Source of the DNA: Actinomycetota bacterium
GTDB taxonomy: Bacteria > Actinomycetota > Actinomycetes > Actinomycetales > Microbacteriaceae
DNA: 5,126 nucleotides
Direction of reading: 5' to 3'
NCBI GenBank assembly: GCA_010028615.1
Contig: RHAS01000073.1
Location: forward strand, 1-5,126
Positions 1-5,126 of this stretch are shown piece by piece; position 1 is the stretch's first letter, and each line of letters starts with the position of its first letter. The position numbers were made by a program, and so were the translations under genes. The notes under the pieces were generated by a model, which did no database searches, was not told where the DNA came from, and was given only the letters and a program-made list of their open reading frames with translations.

Positions 1-209
1 CTGACTAGAACAGAAAGGCTGGGAATTAGAGTTACCAAACTAAAAGCTAAGCCGATTACTTCAAAGCCGATGAAAGTATCAATCACAGATAAAACTAAGG
101 AACTCAAAATCATGAATAGTACGAAGTACCAATACTCTGAGCGCTTAGCAACTCCCCTAAAGTTTGCGTAGTTCTTAAATCCCGCTTGGATTGCTCCCAT
201 AAAGTCCAT
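1..209 (-). CDS. DUF805 family membrane protein, N-terminal part (runs off the left edge)
   Basis: This open frame starts at an ATG at 209 and is still open at the window edge, giving 69 residues. An AGAGGA ribosome binding site lies at 216-221, six bases upstream, which favours this start over the second ATG at 200. Residues 11-29 (FKNYANFRGVAKRSEYWYF) match the N-terminal DUF805 signature, usually written as F-x-x-Y-x-x-F-x-G-R-x-x-R-S-E-F-W. A first membrane helix covers about residues 28-44. The fragment ends in LIPSLSVLV, the position where DUF805 proteins continue into their RRLHD motif; the last two visible bases (AG) fit an Arg codon. The family consists of small inner-membrane proteins (YhaH/YhaI type) without an established biochemical role. 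It lies downstream of rpsO, beyond a probable terminator, so it probably has its own promoter, although I see no clear one. Family assignment is fairly secure; function is unknown. Confidence 0.8.
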   Translation of the reverse strand, partial: MDFMGAIQAGFKNYANFRGVAKRSEYWYFVLFMILSSLVLSVIDTFIGFEVIGLAFSLVTLIPSLSVLV

Positions 210-254
210 AGGTTTTCCTCTCTTTCTAACTACTAGCCTAAAACACTTGAGTAC

Positions 255-281
255 AAAAGCCGCCTAATGCTATACGGCTTT
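255..281 (-). terminator. Probable Rho-independent terminator of rpsO
   Basis: A 7-bp perfect stem (256-262 with 275-281, AAAGCCG/CGGCTTT on the minus strand) encloses a 12-nt loop and ends in a run of four T residues. It starts 19 bp after the rpsO stop codon. The loop is long and the T-run short, so it may be a modest terminator. It separates rpsO from the DUF805 gene. Confidence 0.55.
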
Positions 282-299
282 CGAATAATTTCAAGTTGA

Positions 300-610
300 T
301 TAGCGACGAAGACCAAGCTTTTCAATCAGGCTACGGTATCGATCAATATCAACGTTCTGTAGGTAACCTAGCAGGCGACGACGCTGACCGACGAGCAATA
401 GCAAACCACGACGTGAGTGGTGGTCGTGCTTGTGAGCAATAGCAAACCACGACGTGAGTGGTGGTCGTGCTTGTGGTCCTTAAGGTGCTCAGTAAGGTCC
501 TTGATGCGCTCAGTCAATACAGCAATCTGAACCTCTGGGGAACCAGTGTCTCCAGGCTTAGTCGCGTATGCGTTGATAATTTCAGTTTTCTTTTTAGCGT
601 CCAGTGCCAT
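300..610 (-). CDS. rpsO: 30S ribosomal protein S15, frameshifted by an internal 41-bp tandem duplication
   Basis: S15 binds the central domain of 16S rRNA early in 30S subunit assembly. The start is the ATG at 610 (MALDAKKK), with a GAAAGGA ribosome binding site at 616-622, five bases upstream. A TTG 33 bp further out also keeps the frame open but has no S15 similarity. Residues 1-59 are in frame and include GDTGSPEVQ and the rRNA-contacting DHHSRRGL segment. At 433 translation enters a second copy of a 41-bp unit and shifts frame, giving an 80-residue product that stops at 368. Omitting one copy continues the protein as [12 protein letters not shown] to LGLRR and the TAA at 300-302. That gives exactly 89 residues, the usual S15 length. 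Everything but the duplication is intact, so the true gene is probably functional and the assembly wrong, although a real mutation cannot be excluded from sequence alone. Confidence 0.93.
393..474. repeat. Exact 41-bp tandem duplication inside rpsO
   Basis: Bases 393-433 and 434-474 are identical, and the next base also agrees, so 42 bases match at an offset of 41. The period is not a multiple of three, and this alone breaks the S15 frame. Within the unit, CACGAC and GTCGTG form a short inverted repeat. Whether the duplication is real or an assembly join is discussed in the findings. Confidence 0.97.
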
Positions 611-724
611 TTTGTTCCTTTCAAGGCTCGCTGCGCGGCGCAATAGACCTTTTATCTAAAGCTCTTGGATCCGCGGCCGATTCACGGCAACTTGGCAATA
701 CTAGCCGAAAACCTTGTGCTACCG
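611..724 (-). promoter_or_regulatory. rpsO: ribF-rpsO spacer: rpsO leader with short competing hairpins
   Basis: These 114 bp separate ribF from rpsO. Reading the minus strand, CGGC (704-707), GCCG (685-688) and CGGC (676-679) follow one another, so the middle element can pair with either neighbour. A small hairpin TGCG-CCG-CGCA lies just before the ribosome binding site. No hairpin with a T-run is visible after ribF, so rpsO may be read through from ribF. A TAGATA at 653-658 could be a -10 box, but no matching -35 is present. S15 represses its own mRNA in several bacteria through leader structures; this leader matches none that I can name, so a regulatory role is only a possibility. Confidence 0.3.
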
Positions 725-1651
725 CTAGCCCAGCAGAGCCCTGATTTTATCGAGGTCTCGGTTTATCTCGGCTACCAAGTCCTCCACTCCACTGAATTTG
801 GCTGCCGGCCTGATGAATTCTACGTATTCGCAGGTGATCACCTTGCCGTAGAGATCCAGTCCGCGCTCATCAATAATGTGTGCTTCCAAAAGTCTCGGGA
901 CAGCAGTGAAAGTCTCATTTATCCCAACCGAAAGAGCGGACATATACTTCTTGCCATCGACATGAAGCCACCCTGCGTATACTGCATCTCTTGGCAGTAA
1001 GCCCTCAGCATCTCGAGCCATGTTGGCAGTGGGAAAGCCAATTTCTCGACCTATTTTGAGTCCGTGCTCCACTTCACCCACCGTTGCATGAAACCGACCG
1101 AGTAATTTAGCAGCCTTTGCTACATCCCCGGACATCAACAGCTCTCGAATCCAACTTGTAGAGACTTTGCGTCCATCGATTTCTAAATTTGGGATCTCAA
1201 TTACATCAAAGCCAAATTCTTGACCGAGCTGACCAAGTAATGCTCCATCCCCCAAGCCACCAGAACCAAAACGAAAGCCCTCACCAACAATTACAGTCTT
1301 GGCTTTTAGTCCTTCGACCAAATATTGTTGAACAAATTCTTTTGCAGTAAGGTGCGAAAAAGCCTCATCAAATGGAGCTGCAAGGACAAGTTCGATTCCA
1401 GCAGCTTCCAAAAGCCTTGCTTTTTGTTTAGGTCCAATTAGCGCCGGCGGGACCTCACCGCTTTGCAGGGTTTCCGAGGGATGGCGATCAAAAGTTATGA
1501 CGGAAGGGGTAAGTTCCAGAGATTTAGCGACTTTTAGTGTCTCAGCTAATAACTGCTGGTGTCCAAGATGAATACCATCGAATTTCCCGATGGTAACTAC
1601 TGTCCCACGGATTTTTTCTGGCAAGTTAGCCAGAGTTTCAAGTTGAATCAT
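725..1651 (-). CDS. ribF: Bifunctional riboflavin kinase / FMN adenylyltransferase (FAD synthetase)
   Basis: The cytoplasmic enzyme phosphorylates riboflavin to FMN and then adenylylates FMN to FAD. From the chosen start the protein has 308 residues, normal for the family. The N-terminal adenylyltransferase domain shows the nucleotide-binding GKFDGIHLGH (22-31), VGEGFRFG (about 122-129) and STSWIR (164-169). The C-terminal kinase domain shows GEVEHG, GREIGFPTAN (to about 210), the GINETF loop, the catalytic-region EAHIID (Glu about 256) and DLYG. Both halves appear complete. I chose the ATG at 1651 because it overlaps the preceding stop as ATGA and has GGAGAG at 1659-1664, seven bases upstream. 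The ATG at 1675 would add eight residues but has no good ribosome binding site and lies deep inside the upstream gene. The overlap suggests translational coupling to the membrane protein gene. In many actinobacteria truB precedes ribF; here it does not. Confidence 0.96.
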   Translation of the reverse strand: MIQLETLANLPEKIRGTVVTIGKFDGIHLGHQQLLAETLKVAKSLELTPSVITFDRHPSETLQSGEVPPALIGPKQKARLLEAAGIELVLAAPFDEAFSHLTAKEFVQQYLVEGLKAKTVIVGEGFRFGSGGLGDGALLGQLGQEFGFDVIEIPNLEIDGRKVSTSWIRELLMSGDVAKAAKLLGRFHATVGEVEHGLKIGREIGFPTANMARDAEGLLPRDAVYAGWLHVDGKKYMSALSVGINETFTAVPRLLEAHIIDERGLDLYGKVITCEYVEFIRPAAKFSGVEDLVAEINRDLDKIRALLG

Positions 1652-2031
1652 CTGTTCGCTCTCCGAAGCCACCATAACCCAAATATAGGAAGAAGGAGCG
1701 GAATAAACCCATAGCCAATTCCGAAGTATGACCAGACCGTAGGATGAGCAAAGATACTCGGCAAAACAATGCTCAGAAAGCCCACAACTATAACGCCGGT
1801 AAGTTCAAAATAAATAGTCCACTTCGCTAATTCGAAGTTACGACGAACTAGAGAAATGCTGGCCAAGATATAAACCAGCCCAGCAATGAGGCTGAGGCTG
1901 TATGCAAGTGGAGCTTCTTCAAACTTACGAAAAATCTGGTAGCTGGCTCGAACTGTCGCAGAAAGCGCGAAGATTGCGTAGAGTGCGACTACAAGGTTGC
2001 CAGAACCAAATTCTCGACGCTGATCTTTCAT
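1648..2031 (-). CDS. Small integral membrane protein with four predicted helices, function unknown
   Basis: I do not recognise a characterised family. The 127-residue protein has four hydrophobic stretches at about residues 11-34, 41-62, 71-94 and 101-122, and basic residues at both ends (MKDQRR; RRANR), so both termini may face the cytoplasm. The first helix contains ALYAIFALSATVRASYQI, with an Arg in or near the membrane; the fourth is aromatic and proline-rich (GFIPLLLPIFGLWWL). There is no signal peptide or catalytic motif. The ATG at 2031 lies 18 bp after the pstS-like stop and has only a weak AGG-type ribosome binding site, so translation may depend on ribosomes arriving from upstream. 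Its stop overlaps the ribF start. Tight packing on both sides makes it very likely a real gene in the same transcript. A flavin- or phosphate-related role would be only a guess from position. Confidence 0.85.
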   Translation of the reverse strand: MKDQRREFGSGNLVVALYAIFALSATVRASYQIFRKFEEAPLAYSLSLIAGLVYILASISLVRRNFELAKWTIYFELTGVIVVGFLSIVLPSIFAHPTVWSYFGIGYGFIPLLLPIFGLWWLRRANR

Positions 2032-2049
2032 AGCGTCTAGCCTAGTTGG

Positions 2050-3138
2050 CTATTCGGTGCCGAGGACAGGGTCAGGAATTGGTAAACCTTCACTGACTTT
2101 CACAAGAGCTGCGATTCGAACGAATTCGGGAAGTGGGAAGTAGTTGGAAACCGCTAAGGAACCCTGATTATCCAACCGGAGCATGAATCTTGAAATCGCT
2201 CTGGCTAGGTTTTCGGAGTTACAAAGGCTGAGTGCTATTGGGTAAATAGCTTGGTAGGAAGGTGGAGCGGTCTCAGATCCATCAGGCGGTGTAGGAGCTT
2301 TATTTGGATCCAGCTGGACTGTGATGCTTGAAGTTTCCTCACTCAGAACCCACTGAGTGGCTGCCGTGCCAATTCCAGAAACGTCAGGCGTTGCCACCAG
2401 CGGGAATCCCTCGGCATCCAAACCCTGATAGATGTTGGCAGGGTAAAGTCCAAGTTGAATGGCGAAGCTATTTGGCATAATTGCCATCTCGCCCTCTTGC
2501 AGATTTGAAGCCCAATAGCCATCAGCGAAAACGGCGTAATCCGACAGGGTTGATGCAGTCTTAGGTTCAAAAACTTCCGTTCCAACAGTGTTATTGGAAA
2601 AAGATAAGAACTTCTCGATAGCACTAAAAGCGGCTTCATCCACAGCCGCGCGAACGAGCAATGGTCTATTTGGCATTTCAGTACCAGGGTTTTCTTCGGC
2701 CAACTGATTCCAGTTGGTCACTGTTCCATTAATGATTCCGGCAAGCGAATCAGGTGAGACGTTAAGTGAGCCAACTTCACTTTCCTGGTAAACCAAGACC
2801 GCCGCATCGACGGCTAGAGGGACAGAAAGAGTTGGGGTGCAGCTTGGTGAATGTTCGGAAATAACTAGGGTGGCAGTTTCATCATTTAGCGGCACTGGAC
2901 TGAAGGTCATGGCCGGCTCTGGATCTACACAGGAATAAGTGAGGTAATCTGCCCAGCCGGCTAAGACTTCTTGCATAGAGTCTGATCCAGCTACGGAAGC
3001 CTCACCTTCAATGCATGTGTATGACTGCTCGGCAAGTGACGCAAGAATTTCGGGTGGAATTGGTGGGTCACATGCTGTGAGAGTTAGCGAAGTGGCTACA
3101 GCTAGCGATGCCGCTAAGACTTTTTTCCTAGTTTTCAT
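2050..3138 (-). CDS. Divergent PstS-like substrate-binding lipoprotein with degenerate phosphate site
   Basis: The 362-residue protein begins with a lipoprotein signal peptide (MKTRKK, a hydrophobic core, then LTAC with the lipidated Cys at 23), so it should be anchored to the outer face of the membrane. PstS homology shows in the order of segments: VAGSDSMQEVL (49-59), PLAVDAAVLVY (107-117), LAGIINGTVTNWNQL (132-146), VRAAVDEAAF (162-171), YPIALSLC (299-306) and the C-terminal YFPLPEFVR. The phosphate-contacting motifs of normal PstS are eroded: no SGTGR...DFGASD segment, and SGSGT after the Arg is replaced by AVDEA. Four further cysteines (42, 70, 100, 306) may form disulfides. A Pro-rich insert lies at about 280-293. 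GAGGT at 3150-3154 is a usable ribosome binding site, 11 bases from the ATG; AGGG sits too close. It lies 89 bp after pstS. It may bind another ligand, or assist or sense rather than feed the transporter. Confidence 0.85.
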   Translation of the reverse strand: MKTRKKVLAASLAVATSLTLTACDPPIPPEILASLAEQSYTCIEGEASVAGSDSMQEVLAGWADYLTYSCVDPEPAMTFSPVPLNDETATLVISEHSPSCTPTLSVPLAVDAAVLVYQESEVGSLNVSPDSLAGIINGTVTNWNQLAEENPGTEMPNRPLLVRAAVDEAAFSAIEKFLSFSNNTVGTEVFEPKTASTLSDYAVFADGYWASNLQEGEMAIMPNSFAIQLGLYPANIYQGLDAEGFPLVATPDVSGIGTAATQWVLSEETSSITVQLDPNKAPTPPDGSETAPPSYQAIYPIALSLCNSENLARAISRFMLRLDNQGSLAVSNYFPLPEFVRIAALVKVSEGLPIPDPVLGTE

Positions 3139-3176
3139 TTCCCTGTGCTACCTCACTCTCATCTTCAACTTAACAG

Positions 3177-3213
3177 GTTAGTAGGTGGCGCTAGAACAGC
3201 GCCACCTACCAAC
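3177..3213 (-). terminator. Strong intercistronic hairpin between pstS and the pstS-like gene (U-tract absent)
   Basis: Arms 3181-3192 and 3198-3209 are perfectly complementary over 12 bp (GTAGGTGGCGCT on both strands) around a 5-nt loop. In RNA the stem extends to 16 bp (3177-3192 with 3198-3213), with a single G-U pair. It starts 15 bp after the pstS stop. No T-run follows on either strand, so it may act as a U-less terminator, a partial attenuator, or a 3' stabiliser of pstS mRNA. The hairpin is certain; its role is inferred. Confidence 0.55.
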
Positions 3214-3227
3214 TTGAGTACTACTAA

Positions 3228-4286
3228 TTAACCGACTAGCGCGATCTGCTTTAGAACTGCAGTTCTTACTGCACCACCTACTGGGACGTAACCAAGTGAT
3301 GCTGCCTTAGCTGGCACACAGGTCTTGACTACGTAGTTTAGGAAGTCGCGAACAGCAATCTTGCTTGCATCGGTGCTGGTTCTTTCCGAACCGGTGTAGC
3401 GAGGAGCTAGAGCGTAAACCGGGATGGTTAACTGGTAAGCACCTGAAACGACCTTGGTGAAGTCCATGTTCAGGGTGCCACCTAGTGCGTCACCCTCAGA
3501 TGCAGGGCGAATGCTCTGTGCGCTTAGGAATCTTCCAGCTGCTGATGAGCTAGGAGCAACAAAAGCACCAGCTGCGTTTCTTAGCTTCGCGATTGCAACG
3601 TCAGCACTGATAGCGTCAGATAGGTCGAAGTAACCAAATGCGTTCGAGTTGTCTTCGATGTATCCAGCAAGTAGCTGTGAGGTCGCGAATGAGGTTCCAA
3701 CAACTCCACCAGCACCGGCACCAGTTGCCATGTTGTTAGATGCGGTCCAGCCACCAACAGTTTGCCTTAGGTACTCCGTTAAGTTTGAGTTTGTACCTGA
3801 ACCAGAAGCGCGGTAAGCAACCTTGATGGTTTTCTTTGGAAGCTTTAGCTTCGGGTTTAGAGTCTTGATTGCTGCATCATCCCAGCGAGTGATTGTTCCC
3901 TTTAGGATTCCAGAAATAATTTCTGGAGTAAGGTTGAGGCCGTCGTTGACACCAACTGCAGAGTAGGCAAATGCTACTGGACCACCAAATAGTGGAATAG
4001 TTAAGTAGCGAGCATTCTTACCAGTGGTTGGGAAACCAGAAGTGTAAGGAACGTCAGAAGCACCGAAGTCAATGTTTCCAGCGGCAAATTCTGTTCTACC
4101 AGTTCCGGATCCAGTTGAGGTGTAGCTAACGCTGTGGGTTGTGTATGCCGCGGTGCAAGCCTGGAGCATACCGTTGGCAAAAGATGAGCCTTTTGCTGAA
4201 ATAGATGCTGCATAAGCAGGTGTTGAAACTAATAGCCCTGCTACAACAGCGGCTGCTGCAGCGATGGTGGCTAACTTGTTGCGCAT
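3228..4286 (-). CDS. pstS: Phosphate ABC transporter, periplasmic-type phosphate-binding protein PstS
   Basis: PstS captures phosphate outside the membrane and delivers it to the PstCAB permease. The protein has 352 residues. MRNK, a hydrophobic core and AYA (24-26) form a signal peptide with likely cleavage before ASISAKGSS. There is no lipobox cysteine, so the mature protein appears unlipidated, unusual for PstS in a Gram-positive bacterium. Phosphate-site motifs are all present: KGSSFANGM (32-40), GSGTGR with DFGASDVP (59-80), the segment GILKGTITRWDDAAI (126-140) and YRASGSGTN (158-166). Two cysteines (44 and 323) remain. The start at 4286 is fixed by AAGGAG at 4293-4298; a further 31 in-frame codons upstream look nothing like PstS and overlap the leader. 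It follows pstB, whereas the common order is pstS-pstC-pstA-pstB. The terminator-like element and promoter candidate before it suggest separate or boosted transcription. Confidence 0.96.
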   Translation of the reverse strand: MRNKLATIAAAAAVVAGLLVSTPAYAASISAKGSSFANGMLQACTAAYTTHSVSYTSTGSGTGRTEFAAGNIDFGASDVPYTSGFPTTGKNARYLTIPLFGGPVAFAYSAVGVNDGLNLTPEIISGILKGTITRWDDAAIKTLNPKLKLPKKTIKVAYRASGSGTNSNLTEYLRQTVGGWTASNNMATGAGAGGVVGTSFATSQLLAGYIEDNSNAFGYFDLSDAISADVAIAKLRNAAGAFVAPSSSAAGRFLSAQSIRPASEGDALGGTLNMDFTKVVSGAYQLTIPVYALAPRYTGSERTSTDASKIAVRDFLNYVVKTCVPAKAASLGYVPVGGAVRTAVLKQIALVG

Positions 4287-4292
4287 TTTTTT

Positions 4293-4298
4293 CTCCTT
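4293..4298 (-). promoter_or_regulatory. pstS: Ribosome binding site deciding the pstS start
   Basis: AAGGAG on the minus strand lies six bases before the ATG at 4286. It is the strongest ribosome binding site among the genes here, in keeping with the high amounts of PstS usually made. It rules out the longer reading from 4379. Confidence 0.85.
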
Positions 4299-4322
4299 AT
4301 TTTGATTTGTCGTTCTCGACTC

Positions 4323-4340
4323 TTTGAGTTTGGTTTGAGT
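4323..4340. repeat. Two TTTGAGT direct repeats spaced 11 bp in the pstS leader
   Basis: TTTGAGT occurs at 4323-4329 and 4334-4340 (plus strand; ACTCAAA on the minus strand), with a 4-bp spacer, so one helical turn apart. This is the geometry of half-sites for OmpR/PhoB-type regulators, but the sequence does not resemble a known Pho box. GACTC/GAGTC flanking the repeats can also form a small hairpin in the leader RNA. Confidence 0.35.
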
Positions 4341-4356
4341 CTGCAAACACTGATGG

Positions 4357-4392
4357 ATATTAAGTTTTCGGTCAGGCAAAATAAAGGTTAAC
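4357..4392 (-). promoter_or_regulatory. pstS: Candidate pstS promoter with possible Pho-box-like upstream element
   Basis: TAATAT at 4357-4362 on the minus strand is a good -10 box, about 70 bases before the pstS ATG. The -35 position at 17-bp spacing (TTTATT) is poor, as expected of an activated promoter. The stretch covering and preceding it reads GTTAACC-TTTA-TTTTGCC, two 7-base blocks 11 bp apart. The first resembles the actinobacterial PhoP half-site GTTCACC; the second is a weak match. The first block also forms part of the pstB terminator-like hairpin. Confidence 0.35.
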
Positions 4393-4406
4393 TTTTGGTG
4401 TCAACC
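4378..4406 (-). terminator. Terminator-like hairpin at the pstB stop codon
   Basis: On the minus strand GGTTGAC (4400-4406) pairs with GTTAACC (4386-4392) over seven positions including one G-U, followed directly by TTTATTTT (4378-4385). The pstB stop codon lies within the 5' arm. A competing perfect 7-bp stem, TTTTGGT/ACCAAAA (4404-4410 with 4393-4399, 4-nt loop), uses part of the same sequence. The T-rich tail supports termination, but the stem is A/T-rich and short, so termination may be partial. Confidence 0.45.
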
Positions 4407-5126
4407 AAAATGCCCGTTCACGTAGTCGTTGGTTCTAGCATCGATTGGGCCGTGGAAAACCTGCTGGGTATCGCCAAATTCAACCACTCCGCCCGGTGTA
4501 TTGTCATCAGCTAGGAAGAAGGCCGTCAGGTCTGAAACTCGCTGAGCCTGTTGCATGTTGTGTGTAACTATGACGATGGACATGCTTTCCTTTAGCTCAG
4601 AGATTGTCTCCTCGATTCGCCTGGTTGAACCTGGGTCTAGGGCAGAACAAGGCTCATCCATGAGTAGAACCTCCGGGTTCATTGCCAAAGATCTAGCGAT
4701 ACATAGTCTTTGCTGCTGCCCACCGGAGAGCGAGGTTGCCTGATCGTTCAAGCGGTCCTTTACTTCATTCCACATACTGGCTCGACGCAGGGAAGTCTCA
4801 ACGATTTCCGCGGCATTTTCTATCTTTCGGCCACTAAGTTTCAAGCCACTGAGGACATTTTCTTGGATGGACATGGTCGGGAAAGGATTTGGCTTCTGGA
4901 ATACCATGCCCACCTTGATTCGAACCGACACCGCATCTACTTCATCGCTGTAAATATCCTTACCATCCAAATAGATAGAACCGGCAAGCCCTGCACCTGG
5001 AATAAGCTCGTGCATCCGGTTTAGGGTGCGCAGAAATGTTGATTTGCCGCAACCGCTTGGACCAATCAGAGCAGTGACCTGCTTAGCTGGAAAAGCCAGA
5101 TTCACATCTTCCAAAACTTTTCTCTC
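4401..5126 (-). CDS. pstB: Phosphate ABC transporter ATP-binding protein PstB (N-terminus beyond the right edge)
   Basis: PstB is the cytoplasmic ATPase that drives PstCA-mediated phosphate import. The 241 visible residues contain all ABC motifs: Walker [10 protein letters not shown] (about 22-30 of the fragment), Q-loop VFQKPNPFP (Gln about 77), signature LSGGQ (133-137), Walker B VLLMDEP (153-159) with the following D-loop SALD, and switch His in THNMQQ (about 189). The ending [10 protein letters not shown] is the typical PstB C-terminus, and [12 protein letters not shown] separates it from other ABC ATPases. The frame is open to the edge ([10 protein letters not shown]), so the start codon and roughly 15-20 residues are outside. 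A TTG at 5114 should not be taken as the start because family homology continues upstream of it. The gene ends 114 bp before pstS. The permease genes pstC and pstA are not visible and would be expected further right. Confidence 0.97.
   Translation of the reverse strand, partial: ERKVLEDVNLAFPAKQVTALIGPSGCGKSTFLRTLNRMHELIPGAGLAGSIYLDGKDIYSDEVDAVSVRIKVGMVFQKPNPFPTMSIQENVLSGLKLSGRKIENAAEIVETSLRRASMWNEVKDRLNDQATSLSGGQQQRLCIARSLAMNPEVLLMDEPCSALDPGSTRRIEETISELKESMSIVIVTHNMQQAQRVSDLTAFFLADDNTPGGVVEFGDTQQVFHGPIDARTNDYVNGHFG

Noticed and set aside
393..474. Programmed frameshift or CRISPR-like repeat as explanation for the 41-bp repeat
   Set aside because: There are only two adjoining copies without spacers, no slippery sequence rationale, and the insertion is an exact duplication of coding sequence.
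667..679. Clustered restriction-like sites (GGATCC, CCGCGG, CGGCCG) resembling a cloning linker
   Set aside because: The surrounding sequence is continuous with natural spacer and gene ends, no vector sequence adjoins, and overlapping GC palindromes arise by chance.
665..1000. Plus-strand open frame of 111 codons opposite ribF
   Set aside because: It lies almost wholly antisense to the clearly coding RibF kinase domain, with no recognisable motif or ribosome binding site.
1652..1675. Longer RibF start at 1675
   Set aside because: There is no good ribosome binding site and it overlaps the upstream gene deeply; the ATGA at 1648-1651 is a better start.
2343..2639. Minus-strand 98-codon open frame inside the pstS-like gene
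   Set aside because: It is another frame of a gene with clear family homology; its composition is not protein-like.
4287..4379. Upstream extension of PstS by 31 residues (start at 4379)
   Set aside because: The extra residues are polar and precede a complete signal peptide; the strong ribosome binding site points to 4286.
4555..5024. Two plus-strand open frames opposite pstB
   Set aside because: They are antisense shadows of a gene with every ABC ATPase motif intact.

Overview
The window looks like a chromosomal piece of a small-genome actinobacterium. PstS, PstB, RibF and S15 all have an actinobacterial flavour, the GC content is moderate (about 43-50% in the lines I counted), spacers are short and every gene is on the minus strand. 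A freshwater Microbacteriaceae (Luna-type) lineage would fit, but that is an impression, not a search result. There is no RNA gene, CRISPR array, insertion sequence or integration site that I can support.

In transcription order (right to left): pstB, the ATPase of the phosphate ABC transporter, is cut by the right edge. A terminator-like hairpin overlaps its stop codon. A candidate promoter follows, then pstS, a complete phosphate-binding protein with an ordinary cleavable signal peptide. A very strong intercistronic hairpin separates pstS from a second PstS-like gene, which encodes a lipoprotein with an eroded phosphate-binding site. After 18 bp comes a four-helix membrane protein of unknown function, which overlaps ribF (bifunctional riboflavin kinase/FAD synthetase) by ATGA. 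Then come rpsO (ribosomal protein S15), its terminator, and the 5' end of a DUF805 membrane protein cut by the left edge.

The genes fall into a phosphate-uptake block (pstB, pstS, pstS-like) and a housekeeping block (ribF, rpsO), bridged by the small membrane protein. Spacing suggests that the pstS-like gene, the membrane gene and ribF are co-transcribed, which would place flavin cofactor synthesis downstream of phosphate-uptake genes.

The most striking anomaly is an exact 41-bp tandem duplication inside rpsO. It shifts the frame of a nearly indispensable ribosomal protein. Removing one copy restores a perfect 89-residue S15, so an assembly artefact is the leading explanation. I did not find a convincing new multi-gene system. 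The best biological leads are the degenerate PstS-like lipoprotein and the regulatory structures around pstS.
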